Below, piece by piece: positions 13,001 through 25,000 of a DNA stretch of 64,000 bases (positions within the stretch are counted from its first letter, which is position 1; every line of letters starts with the position of its first letter). The stretch spans positions 3,772,733 to 3,836,732 of the forward strand of contig OW285188.1 of the NCBI GenBank assembly GCA_935421135.1, in the 5' to 3' direction. The notes beneath the pieces were generated by a model. That model was not told the DNA's origin, made no database searches, and saw only the letters and a program-made list of their open reading frames with translations. Source of the stretch: Bugulina stolonifera (taxonomy: Eukaryota; Bryozoa; Gymnolaemata; Cheilostomatida; Bugulidae). A program made the translations under genes and the position numbers.

Positions 13001-16000
13001 GACTGTAGTGTGTATCATATAACTATAGGTAGTTATGACTGTAGTGTATATCATATAACTATAGGTAGTTATGACTGTAGTGTGTATCCTATAACTATAG
13101 GTAGTTATGACTGTAGTGTGTATCATATAACTATAGGTAGTTATGACTGTAGTGTGTATCATATAACTATAGGTAGTTATGACTGTAGTGTGTATCATAT
13201 AACTATAGGTAGTTATGACTGTAGTGTGTATCATATAACTATAGGTAGTTATGACTGTAGTGTGTATCATATAACTATAGGTAGTTATGACTGTAGTGTG
13301 TATCCTATAACTATAGGTAGTTATGACTGTAGTGTGTATCATATAACTATAGGTAGTTATGACTGTAGTGTGTATCCTATAACTATAGGTAGTTATGACT
13401 GTAGTGTGTATCATATAACTATAGGTAGTTATGACTGTAGTGTGTATCATATAACTATATGTAGTTATGACTGTAGTGTGTATCATATAACTATAGGTAG
13501 TTATGACTGTAGTGTGTATCATATAACTATAGGTAGTTATGACTGTAGTGTGTATCATATAACTATAGGTAGTTATGACTGTAGTGTGTATCATATAACT
13601 ATAGGTAGTTATGACTGTAGTGTGTATCCTATAACTATAGGTAGTTATGACTGTAGTGTGTATCCTATAACTATAGGTAGTTATGACTGTAGTGTGTATC
13701 ATATAACTATAGGTAGTTATGACTGTAGTGTGTATCATATAACTATAGGTAGTTATGACTGTAGTGTGTATCCTATAACTATAGGTAGTTATGACTGTAG
13801 TGTGTATCATATAACTATAGGTAGTTATGACTGTAGTGTGTATCATATAACTATAGGTAGTTATGACTGTAGTGTGTATCATATAACTATAGGTAGTTAT
13901 GACTGTAGTGTGTATCATATAACTATAGGTAGTTATGACTGTAGCGTGTATCCTATAACTATAGGTAGTTATGACTGTAGTGTGTATCATATAACTATAG
14001 GTAGTTATGACTGTAGTGTGTATCATATAACTATAGGTAGTTATGACTGTAGTGTGTATCATATAACTATAGGTAGTTATGACTGTAGTGTGTATCATAT
14101 AACTATAGGTAGTTATGACTGTAGTGTGTATCATATAACTATAGGTAGTTATGACTGTAGTGTGTATCATATAACTATAGGTAGTTATGACTGTAGTGTG
14201 TATCCTATAACTATAGGTAGTTATGACTGTAGTGTGTATCATATAACTATAGGTAGTTATGACTGTAGTGTGTATCATATAACTATAGGTAGTTATGACT
14301 GTAGTGTGTATCATATAACTATAGGTAGTTATGACTGTAGTGTGTATCACATAACTATAGGTAGTTATGACTGTAGTGTGTATCATATAACTATAGGTAG
14401 TTATGACTGTAGTGTGTATCATATAACTATATGTAGTTATGACTGTAGTGTGTATCATATAACTATAGGTAGTTATGACTGTAGTGTGTATCATATAACT
14501 ATATGTAGTTATGACTGTAGTGTGTATCATATAACTATAGGTAGTTATGACTGTAGTGTGTATCATATAACTATATGTAGTTATGACTGTAGTGTGTATC
14601 ACATAACTATAGGTAGTTATGAGTGTAGTGTGTATCCTATAACTATAGGTAGTTATGACTGTAGTGTGTATCATATAACTATAGGTAGTTATGACTGTAG
14701 TGTGTATCCTATAACTATAGGTAGTTATGACTGTAGTGTGTATCACATAACTATAGGTAGTTATGACTGTAGTGTGTATCATATAACTATAGGTAGTTAT
14801 GACTGTAGTGTGTATCATATAACTATAGGTAGTTATGACTGTAGTGTGTATCATATAACTATATGTAGTTATGACTGTAGTGTGTATCATATAACTATAG
14901 GTAGTTATGACTGTAGTGTGTATCATATAACTATAGGTAGTTATGACTGTAGTGTGTATCCTATAACTATAGGTAGTTATGACTGTAGTGTGTATCCTAT
15001 AACTATAGGTAGTTATGATTGTAGCATGTATCATATAACTATAGGTAGTTATGACTGTAGTGTGTATCATATAACTATAGGTAGTTATGACTGTAGTGTG
15101 TATCCTATAACTATAGGTAGTTATGACTGTAGTGTGTATCATATAACTATAGGTAGTTATGACTGTAGTGTGTATCCTATAACTATAGGTAGTTATGACT
15201 GTAGTGTGTATCATATAACTATAGGTAGTTATGACTGTAGTGTGTATCCTATAACTATAGGTAGTTATGACTGTAGTGTGTATCATATAACTATAGGTAG
15301 TTATGACTGTAGTGTGTATCATATAACTATAGGTAGTTATGACTGTAGTGTGTATCATATAACTATAGGTAGTTATGACTGTAGTGTGTATCATATAACT
15401 ATATGTAGTTATGACTGTAGTGTGTATCATATAACCAGTGGTCAAAGTCTAAGGAAAGAGGTGGGGGGTCTCTAGGGTAACAGAAATAATTACTTGAGGG
15501 CACGAAGTGCCCAAACAGCGCGCCTTCTCGGAAATTGGAAACTTTATCAAAATTAGACCCCGAAATGGTGCAAAATCCAAGAACTACGGGTTAAAATATG
15601 GTCCAAGATCTTAAAGTAAATATGGTCCAATTAGTATTATCATTATTATAATAGTAATCTGCAGGGGGTCCATCAGTCTGGGAGACCCCCTGAAATTTAT
15701 GGTGGGGGGACTGCGTCCCCCCACGACCCCCCCAACTTTGACCACTGCCTATAACTATAGGTAGTTATGACTGTAGTGTGTATCCTCTAACTATAGGTAG
15801 TTATGACTGTAGTGTGTATCCTATAACTATAGGTAGTTATGACTGTAGTGTGTATCCTATAACTATAGGTAGTTATGACTGTAGTGTGTATCATATAACT
15901 ATATGTAGTTATGACTGTAGTGTGTATCATATAACTATAGGTAGTTATGACTGTAGTGTGTATCATATAACTATATGTAGTTATGACTGTAGTGTGTATC

Positions 16001-19000
16001 ACATAACTATAGGTAGTTATGACTGTAGTGTGTATCCTATAACTATAGGTAGTTATGATTGTAGCATGTATCATATAACTATAGGTAGTTATGACTGTAG
16101 TGTGTATCCTATAACTATAGGTAGTTATGACTGTAGTGTGTATCATATAACTATAGGTAGTTATGACTGTAGTGTGTATCATATAACTATAGGTAGTTAT
16201 GACTGTAGTGTGTATCATATAACTATAGGTAGTTATGACTGTAGTGTGTATCATATAACTATATGTAGTTATGACTGTAGTGTGTATCATATAACTATAG
16301 GTAGTTATGACTGTAGTGTGTATCATATAACTATAGGTAGTTATGACTGTAGTGTGTATCATATAACTATAGGTAGTTATGACTGTAGTGTGTATCACAT
16401 AACTATAGGTAGTTATGACTGTAGTGTGTATCACATAACTATAGGTAGTTATGACTGTAGTGTGTATCATATAACTATAGGTAGTTATGACTGTAGTGTA
16501 TATCATATAACTATAGGTAGTTATGACTGTAGTGTGTATCCTATAACTATAGGTAGTTATGACTGTAGTGTGTATCATATAACTATAGGTAGTTATGACT
16601 GTAGTGTGTATCATATAACTATAGGTAGTTATGACTGTAGTGTGTATCATATAACTATAGGTAGTTATGACTGTAGTGTGTATCATATAACTATAGGTAG
16701 TTATGACTGTAGTGTGTATCATATAACTATAGGTAGTTATGACTGTAGTGTGTATCCTATAACTATAGGTAGTTATGACTGTAGTGTGTATCATATAACT
16801 ATAGGTAGTTATGACTGTAGTGTGTATCCTATAACTATAGGTAGTTATGACTGTAGTGTGTATCATATAACTATAGGTAGTTATGACTGTAGTGTGTATC
16901 ATATAACTATATGTAGTTATGACTGTAGTGTGTATCATATAACTATAGGTAGTTATGACTGTAGTGTGTATCATATAACTATAGGTAGTTATGACTGTAG
17001 TGTGTATCATATAACTATAGGTAGTTATGACTGTAGTGTGTATCATATAACTATAGGTAGTTATGACTGTAGTGTGTATCCTATAACTATAGGTAGTTAT
17101 GACTGTAGTGTGTATCCTATAACTATAGGTAGTTATGACTGTAGTGTGTATCATATAACTATAGGTAGTTATGACTGTAGTGTGTATCATATAACTATAG
17201 GTAGTTATGACTGTAGTGTGTATCCTATAACTATAGGTAGTTATGACTGTAGTGTGTATCATATAACTATAGGTAGTTATGACTGTAGTGTGTATCATAT
17301 AACTATAGGTAGTTATGACTGTAGTGTGTATCATATAACTATAGGTAGTTATGACTGTAGTGTGTATCATATAACTATAGGTAGTTATGACTGTAGCGTG
17401 TATCCTATAACTATAGGTAGTTATGACTGTAGTGTGTATCATATAACTATAGGTAGTTATGACTGTAGTGTGTATCATATAACTATAGGTAGTTATGACT
17501 GTAGTGTGTATCATATAACTATAGGTAGTTATGACTGTAGTGTGTATCATATAACTATAGGTAGTTATGACTGTAGTGTGTATCATATAACTATAGGTAG
17601 TTATGACTGTAGTGTGTATCATATAACTATAGGTAGTTATGACTGTAGTGTGTATCCTATAACTATAGGTAGTTATGACTGTAGTGTGTATCATATAACT
17701 ATAGGTAGTTATGACTGTAGTGTGTATCATATAACTATAGGTAGTTATGACTGTAGTGTGTATCATATAACTATAGGTAGTTATGACTGTAGTGTGTATC
17801 ATATAACTATAGGTAGTTATGACTGTAGTGTGTATCATATAACTATAGGTAGTTATGACTGTAGTGTGTATCATATAACTATAGGTAGTTATGACTGTAG
17901 TGTGTATCCTATAACTATAGGTAGTTATGACTGTAGTGTGTATCCTATAACTATAGGTAGTTATGACTGTAGTGTGTATCATATAACTATAGGTAGTTAT
18001 GACTGTAGTGTGTATCATATAACTATAGGTAGTTATGACTGTAGTGTGTATCCTATAACTATAGGTAGTTATGACTGTAGTGTATATCATATAACTATAG
18101 GTAGTTATGACTGTAGTGTGTATCATATAACTATAGGTAGTTATGACTGTAGTGTGTATCCTATAACTATAGGTAGTTATGACTGTAGTGTGTATCATAT
18201 AACTATAGGTAGTTATGACTGTAGTGTGTATCATATAACTATAGGTAGTTATGACTGTAGTGTGTATCATATAACTATAGGTAGTTATGACTGTAGTGTG
18301 TATCCTATAACTATAGGTAGTTATGACTGTAGTGTATATCATATAACTATAGGTAGTTATGACTGTAGTGTGTATCATATAACTATAGGTAGTTATGACT
18401 GTAGTGTGTATCCTATAACTATAGGTAGTTATGACTGTAGTGTGTATCCTATAACTATAGGTAGTTATGACTGTAGTGTGTATCATATAACTATAGGTAG
18501 TTATGACTGTAGTGTGTATCATATAACTATAGGTAGTTATGACTGTAGTGTGTATCATATAACTATAGGTAGTTATGACTGTAGTGTGTATCATATAACT
18601 ATAGGTAGTTATGACTGTAGTGTGTATCATATAACTATAGGTAGTTATGACTGTAGTGTGTATCATATAACTATAGGTAGTTATGACTGTAGTGTGTATC
18701 ATATAACTATAGGTAGTTATGACTGTAGTGTGTATCATATAACTATAGGTAGTTATGACTGTAGTGTGTATCATATAACTATAGGTAGTTATGACTGTAG
18801 TGTGTATCATATAACTATAGGTAGAAGGGCTCAATGAAGTCTTACTTATCGGATCCTATCAGCAAGATGAAGGAAAACTTAAGGAATTTATATCTTCAGC
18901 GAGAAAACAATTTTCTCTGCAAATCAGGTATTTCTCCAGTTCTCTCTCTATATACATTGTAGTGTTCTCTTGTGGGTAGCGCCACATGCACTAGAATTCA

Positions 19001-22000
19001 ATGAAATAAAACCTTGGGCTGACCTGGCACTGTTGAAGTGCTAAACAGAGTTCCAGGGACCAACTTATGCAACTGATCAACAGACCTGACACACTCCTAG
19101 TTTATGTTTATGTATGCAAGTGTAAGCGAGTGGAGAACCAATCCAACAACATTAGTAGCTCCGAATATTTCTGAAACTAGGCTGGGAGACTCCTAGGTAG
19201 TCCTATAAGTTTCTATCAAAGATGCAGAGCATACGGATGTAGAACTCCTATGTTGCTGCCCAAGATCCAACTTACTACTACTAAAACGACATAAAACATT
19301 CTATATCACTGCGGGTTGTAGTTCTATAGATTTTAAATCATCCACCGGTTTTTTCATTAGTTATCTCAGCACAGTTGAATAAGTTCATGACAAAAGTCAC
19401 CTTATATATGGGTTTTATGTAGCAATAGCAATAGGCTTACAGTTATAGCGAATATGAGATAATCCTCTGGTGCATGTAAATAACAATGCTGTGTTGGCAG
19501 GTATGTGCATGTGTTGGCAGGTATACGCATGTGGTGACAATACTATAATGTATGTATGTGATAACAGGTATTACCAGGAGTTTGCACAGCTCGGCACCGC
19601 GGGTGGTATATATCATTTCCGTGATCAAATACAAAGTGGCAACCCTGAGGCTTTCTTTGTGCTCAACTGTGACGTGTGTGGAGATTTTCCTCTGAAAGAA
19701 ATGCTGAAGTTTCACAGAGACAATAGGAAGGGGGATCACTACACCCACCGGGAACAGTACACGATGCTAGGAACTGAGGTAATACAGTTACAGATCCAAG
19801 TATAACATTGGCATTCCTTAGATAATAATGCGTTCACTCATTCGGCAATCTTCTATGATTGTCTGTTAGAGCAGCAGGTGCTCACCTTCAGTGACAGGTG
19901 CTCACCTTCAGTGACAGGTGCTCACCTTCAGCGACAGGTGCTCACCTTTAGTGACAGGTGCTCACCTTTAGTGATGGGTGCTCACCTTTAGTGACAGGTG
20001 CTCACCTTTAGTGATGGGTACTCACCTTTAGTGACAGGTACTCACCTTCAGCGACAGGTGCTCACCTTCAGCGACAGGTGCTCACCTTCAGCGACAGGTG
20101 CTCACCTTTAGTAACAGGTGCTCACCTTTAGTGATGGGTACTCACCTTTAGTGACAGGTACTCACCTTCAGCGACAGGTGCTCACCTTCAGCGACAGGTG
20201 CTCACCTTTAGTGACAGGTGCTCACCTTTAGTGATGGGTGCTCACCTTTAGTGACAGGTGCTCACCTTTAGTGACAGGTGCTCACCTTCAGTGACAGGTG
20301 CTCACCTTCAGTGACGGGTGCTCACCTTTAGTGACGGGTACTCACCTTTAGTGGCGGGTACTCACCTTCAGTGACAGGTGCTCACCTTTAGTGACGGGTA
20401 CTCACTTTTAGTGATGGGTACTCACCTTTAGTGACAGGTACTCACCTTTAGTGACAGGTGCTCACCTTTAGTGGCAGGTGCTCACCTTTAGTGACAGGTG
20501 CTCACCTTTAGTGACAGGTGCTCACCTTTAGTGACAGGTGCGTGCTGTGACCTGAAACCCTCATGTTTACAGACTGACTAGTAGTTAACCACTGCTCCAT
20601 CCTGTCACCTTACAATACATTATCATAATATAAACATTCACTGTTGTTTCAGGCTACTCGTCAGCAGTCACTGAATTATGGGTGTATTGTTAGTAAGAAG
20701 GAAACTGGTGAGGTAAGCCATGCTCTATAATGTATATACATGTATATACATGTATATACACTATAGCATAGAACTAACTAAACATCTACTAGGTTTACTA
20801 TAGTTTCATATACTATGGCCTATATACACGCATATATACACCACATATACGCTATAGTTGATGTTTTGGAATTCAGAGGGTTTTAACTTTCCCTCTCTAC
20901 GTGTATATAGGTTCTGCATTATGTGGAGAAACCTGAGACATTTGTCAGTACGACCATCAACTGTGGGGTGTACCTCTTCTCCATGCACATATTCCAACAT
21001 CTGTTTAAGGCCTTTGAACTCAAGCAGAAGACATTGAAGTAAGTCCTTCTTTCTAGTGATTAAACCTTGAGTCTCAAGTCATTGGCTCAAGTCATTGGCT
21101 CAAGTCATTGGCTCAAGTCAATGCTGACTGTAACTCAAGTTATTATAAGCTGTAGTCAGTATTTACTGAATACAAGTCGCTGTTCTCCCTCAATTTACTT
21201 ATACTTATACTGGGTCTGTGATTCAACAATACAAGTGCAGGCTTTATTATTTGAAAATATTGTTGGCATCAGAATACTGGTGTGAATCATATATAGGTTA
21301 CAGCTTGATTGTCTCGACAACAAATGTCCCCTAAACACTGTGTATATTCTATCAACCAAGTGGGTCTCTAACCTCACCCTGCATCAACGTTGAAAGCCAT
21401 TAATTGATCTCTATTTTGTTATACCTTACCATCAACTGTTGGATCAGTTGTAAAGAGATCATTGTGTTGACACCTTGTTTCTGATGTTAGGAAGGCTGAC
21501 CATCTAATGTGAGTTGCTTCCCCATGCATCTTCCATTCCAGCTACTTGCTTATACTGCAGTATATGCTGTGATAGCGTATGATATACGTGTAGCCTACAT
21601 ACAATCCATATATATTATAGTGCTTTATATAGTTGTAGTCCACAATGCATTCTTAGACTAATAGGCTATGATGATGCTAACATGTATTACCCACTATAGG
21701 GTGCTATACGTACCTATGATACGCTACTACTAGTTATGTACAGCACATACGCTATACTTACACCAGAGAGTACGCTATATTCTCACTCGCTGGCTCTCCA
21801 GTGCTACAGTCATAAGCTGTAACACAGTCTATTGCTGTACATTTATATTATATTATGAAGCCATTACACATTATACCATGGGAAACACCAAAGCCTTTAA
21901 GGGGTTGCTATGCGAGACATTTGTTGTTTAGTTGGAGCTTGAGTCAAACCTTTTTAATGGACGTGCTGATATGTATAGCTAGTATAACACAGTCAGTCTG

Positions 22001-25000
22001 ACGTGTATAGCTAGTATAACACAGTCAGTCTGATGTGTATAGCTAGTATAACACAAACAGTCTGATGTGTATAGCTAGTATAACACAAACAGTCTGATGT
22101 GTATAGCTAGTATAACACAGTCAGTCTGATGTGTATAGCTAGTATAACACAAACAGTCTGATGTGTATAGCTAGTATAACACAGTCAGTCTGATGTGTAT
22201 AGCTAGTATAACACAGTCAGTCTGATGTGTATATCTAGTATAACACAAACAGTCTGATGTGTATAGCTAGTATAACACAGTCAGTCTGATGTGTATAGCT
22301 AGTATAACACAAACAGTCTGATGTGTATAGCTAGTATAACACAGTCAGTCTGATGTGTATAGCTAGTATAACACAAACAGTCTGATGTGTATAGCTAGTA
22401 TAACACAGTCAGTCTGATGTGTATAGCTAGTATAACACAGTCAGTCTGATGTGTGTAGCTAGTATAACACAGTCAGTCTGATGTGTATAGCTAGTATGAC
22501 ACAGTCAGTCTGATGTGTGTAGCTAGTATAACACAGTCAGTCTGATGTGTATAGCTAGTATAACACAAACAGTCTGATGTGTATAGCTAGTATAACAGTC
22601 AGTCTGATGTGTATAGCTAGTATAACACAGTCAGTCTGATGTGTATAGCTAGTATAACACAAACAGTCTGATGTGTATAGCTAGTATAACACAGTCAGTC
22701 TGATGTGTATAGCTAGTATAACACAGTCAGTCTGATGTGTATAGCTAGTATAACACAAACAGTCTGATGTGTATAGCTAGTATAACACAGTCAGTCTGAT
22801 GTGTATAGCTAGTATAACACAAACAGTCTGATGTGTATAGCTAGTATAACACAGTCAGTCTGATGTGTATAGCTAGTATAACACAAACAGTCTGATGTGT
22901 ATAGCTAGTATGACACAGTCAGTCTGGTGTGTATAGCTAGTATAACACAGTCAGTCTGATGTGTATAGCTAGTATAACACAGTCAGTCTGATGTGTATAG
23001 CTAGTATAACACAGTCAGTCTGATGTGTATAGCTAGTATAACACAGTCAGTCTGATGTGTATAGCTAGTATGACACAGTCAGTCTGATGTGTATAGCTAG
23101 TATAACACAGTCAGTCTGATATGTATAGCTAGTATAACACAGTCAGTCTGATGTGTATAGCTAGTATGACACAAACAGCAACATCATAGAGAGACCCCAT
23201 GATGAGACTAACTCCATGTCATGTAGCTCTCCATTCATAGCAGGTGTTACTGCCCTCTGTCAGTATCTCATGTAGAGACAACTATATACCTGTAGTATTT
23301 GCACAGTTGTATAGCACCTAGATATGTTTAGACTAGTCTATGTTTCAGGGAGGACTTGACGTATAGCAGGTAATGTTATTCGCTGCTTGGCTAACGACGT
23401 TATGCTGTTTCTAAGTTTCTAATGAGTGCTTGTTTTCAATTCGGAAACTGCTTGGGTCATCTGGGTTTATTAATAAGGCTGAGCATTATTTCTCTCCTTC
23501 TTACCAAATGATATATCATATGATTATAATATTGTTTACATGCATCAACAACTAGTAATTTGGACATTTAAAAAAACTTCACCAACATACCTGTACTTCC
23601 CATGTAAACATTGTAGCCGTATGTTATAAGGTTAATATTAGAATGGATTCACATTAGTCCACTCTCCCTACATACATGTATACCAAAGTATTTACTAGTA
23701 CAATGTAGTTATTGATTCTGTGGTTTAAAGTTCAGCAGAGGGAGATAACTGGAAGCCAGTGCATCAATACAGGTATCACTTGTTTCAAAATCACTGTTTA
23801 GTATTTTTATACTTCTTGGTTCCAAATTAGTTTACTTAAAAATCGTTCCCTTTTCCTGTGCATAGCAGAGGTTCCTATATCTAGCAGGGGTTCCTAATTC
23901 CCATACCATACTATATGTTGGCAACGGTTACTATATATAGCTATATGTTGTCAGGGTTTCTTTCTGTAGATAAGTCACCAAATGATGATTATTTCTAGTT
24001 TAGAGTTGCCCTCTCTCTCTTTGTCAAAAGATGATAACTTCAAGTAATAACCAATAGCTTGCAATAGCTTGCAAATTCCTATGTTCCTCTACCCAGCTAT
24101 AACAAGTTACTAGGGTTGTGGTTGCTAAGGGTATTCTAGAAGGTACACTTGTGTATGATAGATAGCTTTGGAGTGAATGTACAAGACATACAAATGTAAG
24201 TATGTCTATATCTTTATGCATGCTGCATGTATTTTGTATAGTTTTGAGGCTAATCTACCCCCGACTTACCGTGACGAGTCCATCAGTTTGGAGCATGACA
24301 TTCTCTCACAGCTGGCTGGATCTGATAAGCTCTTTGTCTACCAGACCTCCACTTTCTGGAGCCAGATCAAGTCAGCAGCGTAAGTCTACACTATTATACA
24401 TATGTAGACATTCTACACTATTATACATATGTAGACATTCTACACTATTATGCATATGTAGACATTCTACACTATTATACATATGTAGATATTCAGCACT
24501 ATTATACATACGTGGACATTCTGCGCTATTATACATATGTAGACATTCTACACTATTGTGCATATGTAGATATGCTACACTTATACATAATAATTTATGT
24601 AGACATTCTACACTATTCTGCATATGTGAATATTCTACACTATTATACATAATATATGTAGATATTCTACACTATTGTGCATGCGTGAATATTCTGTACT
24701 ATTATACATATGTAGATGCTCTACACTATTATACGTAATACATGTATGTGCTATTATACATATTACAGTGCTACTATATACGCTAATCGTAACTACCTGA
24801 AGATATACAGGAAGAAGAAGCCAGACCTCTTGTGCAGTGGGTTGAATAAGGGGCCGAGGATAATAGGTGACGTGTATATTCATAAGACCGCCCAGGTCGA
24901 CCCCACAGCAGTGGTGAGTTGGCTTATGTACAAGTGCATACATCATAGGGTAGAGGAGAGGTTTAATTGCTATTCTAATCCCCTAGAGCCAAGTTTAGAA

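Larger units (their letters stand above)
10850..17800. repeat. 3,488-bp higher-order tandem duplication of array plus MITE
   Basis: Marker variants recur with a 3,488-bp offset: the CACATAAC unit near 10861 and 14349, the GAGTGTAGTG unit near 11133 and 14621, the MITE at 11948 and 15436, and the CCTCTAAC unit near 12297 and 15785. The similarity stops upstream of about 10850. Early in its downstream part the second copy lacks one 36-bp unit present in the first (a CCTATAAC unit near 12570), so offsets there drop to 3,452 bp. Outer limits are approximate. Confidence 0.8.

Noticed and set aside
1508..18824. CRISPR-like look of the arrays (short regular repeats)
   Set aside because: There are no unique spacers; the whole unit repeats head to tail, there are no cas genes, and the genome is animal.
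8692..18837. Open frames of 300-1,061 codons on both strands (repeat [12 protein letters not shown] on +, [12 protein letters not shown] on -)
   Set aside because: 36 bp is a multiple of three and the unit lacks stops in these frames, so long ORFs follow automatically. They lie inside a GMPPA intron, are open on both strands, and their variation is not codon-like.
23739..23772. Extra GMPPA exon ending ATACAG|GTATC
   Set aside because: Each possible acceptor gives a stop or a wrong phase; joining 23369 straight to 24242 keeps the frame and the homology.
24202..24946. ORFs with YICRHSTLL or MYNSVECLH repeats
   Set aside because: 27-bp intronic repeat read through from a GMPPA exon; the exon ends at 24379 with GTAAGT.
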